Assembly: GCA_027972325.1 (NCBI GenBank)
Contig: JAPMOS010000115.1
Location: forward strand, 80,001 to 127,429
Direction: 5' to 3'
DNA: 47,429 nucleotides
DNA from: Paratrimastix pyriformis
Lineage: Eukaryota; Preaxostyla; Paratrimastigidae
In this document: positions 1 through 10,018 of the stretch, piece after piece
How the letters are laid out: every line of letters starts with the position of its first letter
How positions within the stretch are numbered: position 1 is the stretch's first letter
Notes under the pieces: model-generated
Database searches by the model: none
What the model was told of the DNA's origin: nothing
Seen by the model: the letters and a program-made list of their open reading frames with translations, nothing else
Made by a program: the position numbers and the translations under genes

Positions 1-78
1 TCCTGCCTGTCCACCTCAGACCCCTGTCTACCTCACCTCCCGCCGACGTCACCCTGCAGACCTCAACACCCCTCATCC

Positions 79-109
<31 letters not shown>

Positions 110-1096
110 AACGCCCTACGCGCCAAAACGACTACCGCACCGACCCACACCTCCTGTGGATGTCTTCGCCACTGGTCGGTAGTACCACTCCTCCTCTTCT
201 TTTCCTTCTCCTCCTCCTCCGCCACCACCAATTCGTCCCCTCGCCCCACCCATCCACTTTGTTCCGCACGCGGCGCCGTGGTGCGCGGCTGGTTGGCAGC
301 AGAACGCGAACATCCGGCGGTGCTCACTCTCCCCACTCGCCCTCACCCTCCCTTCACTCTCTCATGCTCTCCCTCACCCCACCCGTCCTCTCCCATGCTC
401 TCCTCACCCGTCCTCTCCCGTGCTTTCCTCATCTCCCTCCCCCGCCTACTCTCCCTCCCCCCTAGTGCTCTCTCCGCTCACACCCATCCAGCGGGCCCCA
501 CCTGCCCCGTCCACCTCCACCTCCCACCTCTCCCATCCGTCCCTTCCCTCCCATCCATCCACATCCACAGCCACCCCTCCACCGCCAGCCATCCATCCAC
601 CCCCTCCCATCTGTCCACCGCCCTCCCATCCATCCACCTCCACTTCCATCAGCCACCTCACGGCGGGACAATTTTCGGCTGACCGTCCGCTGTGGAGGGC
701 CCCTGTCCGGCCCACCCTCCCCTACAGGAAGCTCCTGTCTCTCTCGTGGTGGCTCCCACCCCAGGACGGGCGACCGCGGCGGCTCCCCGGTGGGGCCGAC
801 CGGGATGGCACGGACCCCAGTGCCACACCCTCGCTCCTCTCCCTCACCTCCCTCACCTCCCCCCTCACCTCCCTCACCCCCACGCTGGAGGTGTTCTTGG
901 AATAGAATGGGCGCACACTGAAACAAGACGGATGTCACGCGCACACAGACACAGGCCAGGGCTGGGCGGGCTGGGGCCGGGCCCGAAGGCGAGGGGCCAT
1001 GGGACCAGCCAGATGTTCAAGGCCAGGCCGAAGGGCAGAGGCCAGGGGCCAGGGCAGAGGGCGGGAAAGGGACCAAGGGGCCGGGTGGGAGGAACG
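1..1096. other. Pyrimidine-rich low-complexity DNA, no gene recognised
   Basis: The plus strand is dominated by C and T runs, with CCATCCAT-like tetranucleotide stretches near 540-640 and TCACCTCCC repeats near 840-880. Open frames exist on both strands, but they translate to Pro/Ser/His or Gly/Glu runs and show no domain. The part around 660-910 is less repetitive, yet I recognise nothing in it. Confidence 0.6.
77..111. repeat. Poly-C run followed by CA microsatellite
   Basis: About 19 consecutive C residues run directly into about eight CA dinucleotides. The exact length of such a homopolymer is unreliable in any assembly. Confidence 0.9.
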
Positions 1097-2312
1097 GTCG
1101 ACCCGACCCCGATTAAATTCTTGAATTTGAATTATCAAAATCTGAGTCGTCATTCGAGTGCACCCTCGCAAAATTTTCCTGGGGTCGATTCGGGGCAAAA
1201 CGCGTTTTCGGCCTATACAAACTTGTGCGGCTATTACCCGTCCCATAACCGGCGGGGATGAAACCCCGATACGCGCCCAGGGGCCCCACCATGGGGCCGG
1301 GGTTTCCGCAAGCTAGATCGGCCACCGCGATGACACCGCGATCAGGACGGCCTCCGGAGCGTTGTATGACTTGTGATTGACGCGGTCGACCATACCCCGA
1401 ATTCAAAATTTGAATTTTCAAAATCCGAGGTAGCCACTCGATCGGGATGGTGGTGGAGCGTCATTCGAGTACCTGGAGTGCACCCTCGCAAAAATTTTCC
1501 TGGGGTCGATTCGGGGCAAAACGCGTTTTCGGCCTATACAAACTTGTGCGGCTATTACCCGTCCCATAACCGGCGGGGATGGAACCCCGATACGCGCCCA
1601 GGGGCCCCACCATGGGGCCGGGGTTTCCGCACGCTAGATCGGCCACCGCGATGACACCGCGATCAGGACGGCCTCCGGAGCGTTGTATGACTTGTGATTG
1701 ACGCGGTCGACCATACCCCGAATTCAAAATTTGAATTTTCAAAATCCGAGGTAGCCACTCGATCGGGATGGTGGTGGAGCGTCATTCGAGTACCTGGAGT
1801 GCACCCTCGCAAAAATTTTCCTGGGGTCGATTCGGGGCAAAACGCGTTTTCGGCCTATACAAACTTGTGCGGCTATTACCCGTCCCATAACCGGCGGGGA
1901 TGGAACCCCGATACGCGCCCAGGGGCCCCACCATGGGGCCGGGGTTTCCGCAAGCTAGATCGGCCACCGCGATGACACCGCGATCAGGACGGCCTCCGGA
2001 GCGTTGTATGACTTGTGATTGACGCGGTCGACCATACCCCGAATTCAAAATTTGAATTTTCAAAATCCGAGGTAGCCACTCGATCGGGATGGTGGTGGAG
2101 CGTCATTCGAGTACCTGGAGTGCACCCTCGCAAAAATTTTCCTGGGGTCGATTCGGGGCAAAACGCGTTTTCGGCCTATACAAACTTGTGCGGCTATTAC
2201 CCGTCCCATAACCGGCGGGGATGGAACCCCGATACGCGCCCAGGGGGCCCCCACCATGGGGCCGGGGTTTCCGCACGCTAGATCGGCCACCGCGATGACA
2301 CCGCGATCAGGA
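1097..2312. repeat. 321-bp tandem satellite, about four units
   Basis: The landmark GGGGTCGATTCGGGGC recurs at about 1181, 1502, 1823 and 2144, which gives an exact 321-bp period. The first unit is shorter and more diverged at its left edge, while the inner units are almost identical. Each unit holds an AT-rich palindrome (AATTCAAAATTTGAATT) and a GTCGAC site. The 93-codon frame repeated in each unit is a by-product of the repeat and is not a gene. The array ends about 200 bp before the viral island. Confidence 0.93.
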
Positions 2313-2517
2313 GTCGTCATGTTACGTAGATCGCGTTTAGGAAACGCGTGTGGCTATCACCCCGGTCGAACCGCCCATAGAAATTCGCGCGGAGTTTTAT
2401 GGGTTGTCCAGGACCCATATGGGTTCGATTCCGCACTTGAAACCGCGATTTGATTTCATGTATCACGTTTTCAAAATTAAGCGAAATTCTCGCGTTTAGC
2501 TTAAGTGACCTGCTATG
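2313..2517. other. Unique spacer between satellite and viral island
   Basis: About 205 bp of mixed composition with no gene, and no match to the right flank of the island that I can see. The viral sequence starts within a short shared stretch (GATGCTG) at about 2518, as an end-joining junction would leave. Confidence 0.6.
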
Positions 2518-2775
2518 GATGCTGTAGTAGCTCCGAGTCTGATGTGTAGGTGTATGTCATTACCTGAGAGTAGTCCGCTGTATTTATTAATGTCAAACTG
2601 TGCGACACTTCCAAATGATATTTGCCGGTTAGGCTTGATTACTACCGGGTCCGTTACAATCTTAGGCTTGCGTATCTTAGTGGTTTTGTCATCCGTAAAC
2701 TCATTGATTTTGATTGCATTCCTTTCGAGGTCTGAGTTCTGTGTAGTGTGATTTTAGAATAATAGCCGTTGCCAT
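2518..2775 (-). pseudogene. Capsid protein gene fragment, copy 1 (fossil)
   Basis: Matches the beginning of the 402-codon capsid gene of the second copy. It lies at the left edge of the island and is only a part of the gene. Confidence 0.85.
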
Positions 2776-2832
2776 AGTGTGATAATTAATATCATACTAA
2801 GATAAAAAATACTCAAATTATAAAAATCTTAC

Positions 2833-3878
2833 CTATTTGCTGCTCGACACTTGTTCTTCAACCATTTTTACCTTGGTTCTGTAGCCTTCTCTCATCTCCC
2901 AATAGGCATTGTAAAGGTTAAGGTAATTGTCATGTAACAAAGGCTTGATCACCAAAATGTTGTGGTCTGCTGTCACTTTCTCGAATAGTTCTAAGAAATC
3001 TGCCTTCTTCATACACGACATATAATCATGATAAATCATGTCTTTCACTGAGTCATTCTTGGTGTAATGGACAAAACAGTAATTGGTGTTCTGCCTTGTT
3101 CTTGGTGAAATACCTGTTGGAATTTGTGTTGTAAGAATGACTGAGATGTTGTATCTTCTGTGATTGCAAAACAGACTGCCTAAAATATTACTTTGGTGTA
3201 ACTTGTTGTTGCCATCTAAGATATCGTCGAATATCAATAAGACTGACTTTTTACCTTTTGTCTTCTCTTGGAACTTGATGAGCTTCTCAATGAATAATGG
3301 TGTCTCATCATCGTCAAAGCCTCCAAAACATCTGTCATCTGGAATGTTCCCTAACTCTTTCTGATATCTGTCTTTATTGTCTTGTGCGACAGTAAATAGG
3401 TAGATCTTGTCGATCTCACTTCGTATCTGCTTTATAATGGAGAGAACTGATGTCGTTTTACCACTCTCTTTCATACCATAATGTAGTGAAATAAAAGGCT
3501 CTTTCTTGTTTTTGAACCTATCTACAATCTCTAATGAACTGAACTTAGGCATTTTGACATTACCTACCTTGACAATGCTTGCATCATCTTCTTTTACTTC
3601 AGGTGGAATAAAGACAACTTGTTTCTGCTCAATTTGCTCATCTTCTTCAACTTTCTGCTCTTCTACTTCCGCCTTCTTCAATTTCTTCTCTTTCTTATCT
3701 TTAGTTACCTTCTCTTTCTTCTCTTCTTTGGAGGAGCACATTTATGCTTCTTAAGCCACTTCTCACTCTTATATTCTTTCCCACACTCAGGACACTTATA
3801 AACTGTAATGTCCATATCCTTATGGACATTCGAATGAATGGTTTCACCATTCTTTGCCTTGACTGATTCAGACGACAT
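2833..3878 (-). pseudogene. A32/FtsK-like packaging ATPase, copy 1 (fossil)
   Basis: This is the genome-packaging ATPase of the virus. A Walker A loop (GMKESGKTT) and a Walker B strand (VLLIFDDILDG) are visible, followed by a TTQ sensor-like motif, in the order expected for the A32 branch of the FtsK/HerA family. A lysine/glutamate-rich linker precedes the ATPase core. This copy looks broken compared with copy 2. It is divergent to the acidic-protein gene, with about 65 bp between the two starts. Confidence 0.85.
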
Positions 3879-3930
3879 TTTGAATTGTAACTATAATCTG
3901 TTTAGAAAAAATATTTTGTGTGTGAACTAT

Positions 3931-3944
3931 ATTAGTTAACTAAT
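3931..3944. promoter_or_regulatory. Perfect palindrome abutting a start codon, copy 1
   Basis: ATTAGTTAACTAAT, a 14-bp perfect palindrome, ends directly before the ATG of the acidic-protein gene, inside the short divergent intergenic region. The same sequence is at 21636-21649. A role as promoter or factor-binding site is inferred. Confidence 0.5.
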
Positions 3945-4928
3945 ATGTCTGACAGTGGATCTGAAATTGATGACGATTTGCAGTCTTTTGTCTCTTCCTC
4001 GAGTGAAATATCTATACCTTATGGAGATGAGGAAAATAGTGAAGATTCTAATGATGATGATGCCTCAGATGAATCCAATACTGATACTGATGAGTCTGAT
4101 GATGACTCAAATGAAGAGCCTCAAGAAGAGTCTAAGGAAAAATCGTCGGATGAACTGATTGATAACATGGACTTCCTTCTTCGTAAAGACCAACTACACA
4201 ATGAAATACCTGATGGTAAAATTGTGTTTAAGACAAAAGAACAGGTGGAAACAGAGCAAGAACTTATGCAACAGGCTATAAAAGAATTAGAGCAACAACA
4301 GGAACAAGCTAAACAGGCACTTAAGGCTCGTACAAGAGCACCTCGTGCAATTCATTTACCAAAGGCTCCAAAGAAACCTAAAATGACTCTCAAACGTGAA
4401 AACGACATCAATGAGCTGCTCGTGCTGACTAACCAACTCGGTATGGACCAAGAAAAATATAATGTGGCATTCTTCGCTGAAATGTCTGATGATGAATTGA
4501 TGCAATTCAAAATTGACCTCTTTAAGGTTGTCGATGCTAAAATGGATGAATCCTTTCACAGTAGCAAACATGTGACTGAGATGCTGCTGAAGACTGCAGA
4601 TATCACTGAAAAGATAATGCCTAAATACCTTCATGGTTATCGCGATTCATTGGAATGTTCTCAAGAGGAGATTCAAAAATGCCTCGATGAAATGATTAAG
4701 AATGGTGATATGGAAGGCTTATTAAAGTCTAAGATGATGCAACCTAAGTATCAATTGATGATGATTCTCGGTGGAAACTTACTCGGACAAGTCAGTTCTA
4801 ATATGAAAGCCGCTAAGTCTGTTGTCGTTAAAGCAAAAGAAACCCTCGACACAGTCCAAAAAAACTCACCCGTGTCGCAAACTGTATTACCACGTTCGGC
4901 TACATCGGAATCGGATGTCTTCTTCTAA
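3945..4928 (+). CDS. Acidic viral protein of unknown function, copy 1
   Basis: The 327-residue product begins with about 70 residues rich in Asp, Glu and Ser, then has a Gln/Glu coiled-coil-like stretch (about 100-125), a basic proline-containing linker, and a mostly helical remainder. I recognise no family. It sits just upstream of a small membrane-protein gene on the same strand (12-bp gap), suggesting the two are used together, perhaps in the virion. The copy at 21650-22633 is essentially identical. Confidence 0.8.
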   Translation: MSDSGSEIDDDLQSFVSSSSEISIPYGDEENSEDSNDDDASDESNTDTDESDDDSNEEPQEESKEKSSDELIDNMDFLLRKDQLHNEIPDGKIVFKTKEQVETEQELMQQAIKELEQQQEQAKQALKARTRAPRAIHLPKAPKKPKMTLKRENDINELLVLTNQLGMDQEKYNVAFFAEMSDDELMQFKIDLFKVVDAKMDESFHSSKHVTEMLLKTADITEKIMPKYLHGYRDSLECSQEEIQKCLDEMIKNGDMEGLLKSKMMQPKYQLMMILGGNLLGQVSSNMKAAKSVVVKAKETLDTVQKNSPVSQTVLPRSATSESDVFF

Positions 4929-4940
4929 TCACCACAAAGT

Positions 4941-5411
4941 ATGTCTTCTTCTCCTAATTCTTATTTGTCCTTAATTTTTTTATCCATGAATAGTATTGAA
5001 TCATTCATGGCTACATCAGAAGGTAAATCTGCAATCGACCTTAAAGACATCACAATCAAATCAATCAGTGGTGTCTCATTGTATTGGCTTATCACTAAAA
5101 CTCTGTCACTGAGGAGTGATTATGCTGAATATTTATATGTTGGACTGGCTGGAGCTGGTGGGCTTACTATTGTAGCGCCTATTCTACAAAACCTCATCGA
5201 TGGTAAAGACATTACGGCGGGACTCTCCTTCGATTCAACAATGCTCAAAAATGCTCTTGTCGATGGAGGAATATCAGCTGCAATATATCTTGTGCTGCAC
5301 CTAACCTTTGGCGCAAAACTTGAAACTGGACTTCTGAATCGTTATGTCGGTGTTATTTGCTCTGTTATTGGTGGTGACATGATTCGCCCTTACATCCTCT
5401 CTAAACTATAA
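4941..5411 (+). CDS. Small multi-pass membrane protein, copy 1
   Basis: A product of up to 156 residues with three or four hydrophobic segments (about 45-57, 68-84, 110-126 and 135-150) and glycine-rich turns. An internal Met at residue 16 or 23 could be the real start. The family is not recognised. It lies between the acidic-protein gene and the fibre gene on the same strand, so a virion membrane role is plausible but only inferred. Confidence 0.75.
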   Translation: MSSSPNSYLSLIFLSMNSIESFMATSEGKSAIDLKDITIKSISGVSLYWLITKTLSLRSDYAEYLYVGLAGAGGLTIVAPILQNLIDGKDITAGLSFDSTMLKNALVDGGISAAIYLVLHLTFGAKLETGLLNRYVGVICSVIGGDMIRPYILSKL

Positions 5412-5474
5412 ACTTATCGTCAATTGACCTTAATCATTTCATGCATTTTGTATTTTTCTATTGCGGTTATATAG

Positions 5475-8447
5475 ATGGAACCGCAAAAGAAAGTCATCTT
5501 TACTGACAGAATCTCTCTCGCTAACACTTTTGGTTACGATAGAGTAGCTGTCGAAACTCAGAATGAAAATCCTCTTGAACTTAGATGTGATGCTGCTCTG
5601 AAAAAAAATGTGACTATTGATGGAGAAACTGTGTTAGGAAACAATCTGACAATCAATGGCGGCACTCATACAGTCAATGGTGAAACTACATTTAATGGAC
5701 TCGTCAAATTCAATAGTGATGTCATTTTGCCTTCTGCTCCTATTCCTGACATGTCAATTGGACAACTGTCTAATGTGGATGTGTCAACTGGACTTGTCGA
5801 TAAACAAACACTACTTTATGACGCTTCCACACAATGCTGGAAGAATTCAACTGCAAATGAATCAACCACTGCTAAATACAATACCATCACAGAAATGTCT
5901 GCCGGTAATGGCACTTCAGTTAATAATGTTCTTCTGGCTTCTGGAAAAATCACCGCAACTAATGCACAAATCACCTCTTTTACCACCGCTGGATTGGTTC
6001 ATTGTGACGCCTCTGGAAATATGTCATCATCAACTTTGATAAATTCTGATATTACTGATGGCACAATTAATGATTCTAAACTTAACACTATTAGCACCGC
6101 TGGAAAAATAGCTAACTCTGCTACAACTGCTACTGATGCAAGTTCTGCCTCCACTATTGTTCTTAGAAATGCAAGTGGTGACACTAAAGTAAACAATCTC
6201 TCTGCAAACACTGTATTAGCAAACTCTGTCAAATCAGTGACTTCTGGAAACTTAGACATTCAATCAAATGGTAATGTAAACATTGATATTGATAATGACA
6301 ATAATGAAACGGGCAAAAACTTCACTGTAACTACAAACAATGGCGCCTCTACATTGTTCCAAGTGAATGATGCTGGAAAAATTATCATTCCTACAATGGC
6401 TTCTGCTAATATAGTTCATTCCACTGCAACTGGTGAATTGGCTGTATCTAAAATCATATCGACTGATATCGTTGATGGAGCTGTGACTGATGCAAAAATA
6501 GCCTCTTTATCTATTCCTAATGCGCCTTCAACAATTGTGCAACGTGATGCTAATAGCAAAATATACTGTGCTACTGTGGTAGCTGATAAAGTGGCTCCTA
6601 CTGGTGCAACATTGAGTGTTCCTGCTGCTATCTCATGCAATTCTATCACTTCTGGTGCTGTTCTATGCACTGGAACTCTAAAGACTACAATAACAGATGC
6701 TCCAATCCTCGGAACTGACTCATCTGGATATGTTGTAACTGGTGCTTTTCCACTCGCTGTAACGGCTAATTCAATAACAACTACTGGTGGCAACTTAATC
6801 ATAAACAATCCAATAGCTGTTGACAACATAATTCCTCTTAATACTTCTCTCAAAATAGGTAACTTCACAGTAAATTCCACTGACACCACATTCGAAAATG
6901 CTGATAACACTACCTTCACTATTAAGTCAAAAGGCAACATAAAATACAATAGTGATTACAATGCTAATGACACTTCTCCAAATCATACATTCACTATTGG
7001 CGCAACTGACATGCTTTCTATATATTCCAATAAAGTTAAGACTGCATTTCCATTTGAATGTCCATTTATTGGCTCAAACACTGGCTCTCTCAAAATATCA
7101 ATGTATCCTTATGGTAACACAAACTGGGGCATTTATCAAGCAAGCTCTGGTGCAAATGCTGACTTCTCTGGTACTGGTTCTGCATGCGCCGGCTTTGATA
7201 TGAACAATGCAATTCGATTCCGTGTCTATGACAGTTCTTCAACTGGAATAATCTTCGAAAACTCAAACAATGTATGCAACTTCTCTGCAAATGCTAACAC
7301 TGGTACTTTCTGGACTCGTGGACTGCTGACGGCTGGTGGAAATTTGGCAAGCCCTAAAATCAGTTCACCTGCTTCTTCCGCAAATCTCGGGCTTAGAATT
7401 GGTTTCAATGGAACTGTTGATAACGCCTGGGGCGCTTACATGTCTGCAACCACTTCATTTGACAATTCAACTGCATGCGTTGGAAATGATTTCTCTGGTC
7501 AAGCACTTCGACTTCGTGCATATAACAATGCTAACTGCGGTATGATATTCGAAAATAGTGACAATGTCATGAACCTCTCATGCAATGCAAACAGTGGTAA
7601 TCTTTGGCTACGTGGCATGGCAACACTGAATGGTGGCTTAAAACTACCTAACAACACCTCCGGATATCTATATAGTGATGCAAATGGTAATATCACCGCA
7701 ACTACTGTAACTTCCACTTCTGCTCAGTCTCTCGCTGCTAATAGTGGCTCTTCCACTAATATCTCATCGAATAATAATCTTATTAACATTTCTGGTGATA
7801 CTACAAGTTCATACTTTAATGCAAATAACGCTAACTTTGGAGTTGTTTTTAATGTTGGAGGAGCTAATGTGATTAACTTTGGTAAGACTCGTGTGACTTC
7901 ACCTGTCATATTAGCTACTGCTCAATCAACTGGTGATTCTCTGCAAATGTACATCGATACTACTGGAAAAATACATGTTCCTACATCCTCAATTCGATAC
8001 AAGGAAAACGTAATGGATATGGCTGATACGTCATATTTATATAAGTTACGTCCCGTCAATTTCAATTACAAGGCTGATGAGAAAAAGGTCAAATGCTATG
8101 GTCTAATAGCTGAAGAATGTGTTGATGTATGTCCTGATTTAGTATATTACAAGGATGGCGCTGTTGAAGGTATTCGACAAGATCGTTTGCCTTTCATGAT
8201 GCTCAATGAGATGAAAAAACTAAAGGCACATTGTGATTCACTCACTGATGAAAACGTGTCATTAAAAGCTCAAATAGAAACACTTAAAACTGCTCTAGCG
8301 GAAATCAGACAGATGATTTCTGTTACGTTCGAAACTACTCAACCTTCTTCAATTGATAATGGTAAAATGGCATTCTATCTCGCTGATGACTCAACACTGA
8401 AGGCTACATGGAAGATAAACAATGTACGACAAGCTACCAATATTTAA
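5475..8447 (+). CDS. Tail-fibre-like protein with C-terminal S74 chaperone, copy 1
   Basis: A 990-residue product. Residues 1 to about 830 are low in charge and rich in Asn, Thr, Ser and Gly, with repeated short beta-type units, as in trimeric fibres. A C-terminal domain from about residue 840 fits the S74 intramolecular chaperone/peptidase family: it has a SSIRYKEN stretch holding the Ser and Lys expected of the self-cleaving dyad, a Y-G-L-I-A-E-E segment, then a coiled coil. In phages and some eukaryotic viruses this domain folds the fibre trimer and then cuts itself off. The likely role here is an attachment fibre, which is inference. Confidence 0.85.
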   Translation: MEPQKKVIFTDRISLANTFGYDRVAVETQNENPLELRCDAALKKNVTIDGETVLGNNLTINGGTHTVNGETTFNGLVKFNSDVILPSAPIPDMSIGQLSNVDVSTGLVDKQTLLYDASTQCWKNSTANESTTAKYNTITEMSAGNGTSVNNVLLASGKITATNAQITSFTTAGLVHCDASGNMSSSTLINSDITDGTINDSKLNTISTAGKIANSATTATDASSASTIVLRNASGDTKVNNLSANTVLANSVKSVTSGNLDIQSNGNVNIDIDNDNNETGKNFTVTTNNGASTLFQVNDAGKIIIPTMASANIVHSTATGELAVSKIISTDIVDGAVTDAKIASLSIPNAPSTIVQRDANSKIYCATVVADKVAPTGATLSVPAAISCNSITSGAVLCTGTLKTTITDAPILGTDSSGYVVTGAFPLAVTANSITTTGGNLIINNPIAVDNIIPLNTSLKIGNFTVNSTDTTFENADNTTFTIKSKGNIKYNSDYNANDTSPNHTFTIGATDMLSIYSNKVKTAFPFECPFIGSNTGSLKISMYPYGNTNWGIYQASSGANADFSGTGSACAGFDMNNAIRFRVYDSSSTGIIFENSNNVCNFSANANTGTFWTRGLLTAGGNLASPKISSPASSANLGLRIGFNGTVDNAWGAYMSATTSFDNSTACVGNDFSGQALRLRAYNNANCGMIFENSDNVMNLSCNANSGNLWLRGMATLNGGLKLPNNTSGYLYSDANGNITATTVTSTSAQSLAANSGSSTNISSNNNLINISGDTTSSYFNANNANFGVVFNVGGANVINFGKTRVTSPVILATAQSTGDSLQMYIDTTGKIHVPTSSIRYKENVMDMADTSYLYKLRPVNFNYKADEKKVKCYGLIAEECVDVCPDLVYYKDGAVEGIRQDRLPFMMLNEMKKLKAHCDSLTDENVSLKAQIETLKTALAEIRQMISVTFETTQPSSIDNGKMAFYLADDSTLKATWKINNVRQATNI

Positions 8448-8451
8448 GCAA

Positions 8452-9116
8452 AAAGAGACTTTGAATTGTCTGCTTTCTTCTTCCCTTCTTTCACTATAAG
8501 TAGCTGTTTGCATGAGGCTGAGATTCCATAATGCTGCTTATCATCAACCCATACTTTAAGTTGGACTATCATTTTAACTGTGCTCCCTGGATTGACGGCT
8601 TTCCGTAAATCCTCATTTGTTTGTATTGTTGTGTCCTGTTTTACCTCACCATCTTCATCTTTTCGGAAGACACTCGGATACAGTGTATCTGCATATCCAA
8701 CTGCTACTTTATAGTAGCTCGGAAACTTGTCATTATCACTCGTCTTGGCAAATGATTTGTATTGAAATTCATCTGGTTTGCCTTCTTCAAAGTACCATTC
8801 ACAATGCTTTCCACATTGTTTTGACAGTACTTCTCGAGCTTGTCTATCATCTTCTTAAAGTCATCGCCTACATTCTCAACTGGTAACCTGATGGTTTTAG
8901 TGTTCTCGTAAAAGTTCACTCCATAAGGTCCTAAGTCGATTTGTGGCGTCTGAACTAATAGGTTACTACCATTATGTTCAATGTGACACATCTTCATTGT
9001 CTTCTCTTGCTTCCTGGATGATTCAGATAATGCTTCAATTGACACTTCTTCACTGTGAAATCATTCGGAATGATCACAACTGGCATATCAGACTCAACAG
9101 ATTGCTTGCTTGACAT
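8452..9116 (-). pseudogene. Small viral protein, possibly ssDNA-binding, copy 1 (fossil)
   Basis: Coding-like sequence on the minus strand, convergent with the fibre gene. One segment has a TPQIDLGPYGVNFY stretch followed by a helix, reminiscent of the DUF5871-type proteins of large DNA viruses that may bind single-stranded DNA. The resemblance is from memory and weak. The gene looks broken in both viral copies. Confidence 0.45.
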
Positions 9117-9119
9117 TAC

Positions 9120-10018
9120 TGGTTATTATATACTAACTATAGATAATAATTTTTCTTAAAATACCTTTACTGATTCAGTGATTATAATGAGTGCGCATCC
9201 TGATGAGATATTACTCATTATATCGTCAGTAGCTCATCAAAATTGCGCTTTATTAGCCTTATAGCTCAAATGATGAAACGCTGTTTATTATCTCTTTGAA
9301 ATAGAAGGTAAATCTGATTGATTTCTCTTTCAATTCATGTCAAAGCTGAGTAAATTTTCGCTTTAAAGGGCTCGGTGCTGAAATCAAATTTCATATTGTT
9401 TTATCATTTTGTCATACTTTTCCATTTTCTTAGAATCAATTATTTGAGCTGATTCAATCAAAAAGAATGCATCATTTACTTAAGATTGATGCATTATTTA
9501 ATGATCACTTTTGAAAAGCACTTTTGTCACAATTTTATTTTGAATGAAGAGATAAGCTGTTTCTGATTGAATTCTCTTTCGTTTGATGCTTAAGATGATT
9601 GAATTGTTTGATTTGACAAAAATGGCAAAATAATTTCTGGGACAAAAAATGGAAAAAAAATTGAAAATGCATGGAGAATTCGCTTTTTGCCTCTAATTTC
9701 GTTTGTAGCTCGAATGAATTGATGCTTAAATCATTCCAAGCTGATAAAAATAAAATGCTCGTTTTACTTAAAAAACATTGAGAAAAAAGATTTTGCTCTG
9801 AAGAAATCGATTTTTGCCTCAAATAACGTTTGTAGCTCGATAAAATTAATGCTTAAATCATTCAAAGCTGATAAAATAAAATGCTCCTTTTCGATAAAAA
9901 ATAATGAGAAAAAAAGATTTTGTTCTGAAGAAATCGATTTTTGCCTCAAATAACAACGCAAGCTCAAAAAATTGTGTGTGAAAATCGCTTGTCTCAGAAC
10001 TCTCCTTTTATAACTACT
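9120..10018. repeat. AT-rich terminal non-coding region with 127-bp repeats, copy 1
   Basis: About 900 bp without a credible gene. The phrase GCCTCAAATAACGTTTGTAG or a variant recurs at about 9689, 9816 and 9943, a 127-bp period, together with TTAAATCATTC and AAAATGCTC blocks. The short minus-strand frames here are repeats of each other and are artefacts. The position just inside the viral terminus suggests a replication- or packaging-related end region (inference). Confidence 0.75.

Larger units (their letters stand above)
2518..10018. repeat. Direct repeat, copy 1 of the PLV right part
   Basis: This stretch carries part of the capsid gene, the packaging ATPase, two unknown genes, the S74 fibre, a small possible DNA-binding protein gene and the AT-rich terminal region. 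It matches 20223-27717. Identity is patchy: near-perfect from about 3.75 to 8.2 kb, and visibly lower over the ATPase gene and in the terminal non-coding part. Confidence 0.93.

Noticed and set aside
1113-2281. Repeated 93-codon frames on both strands
   Set aside because: They recur once per 321-bp satellite unit with no domain and only reflect the repeat.
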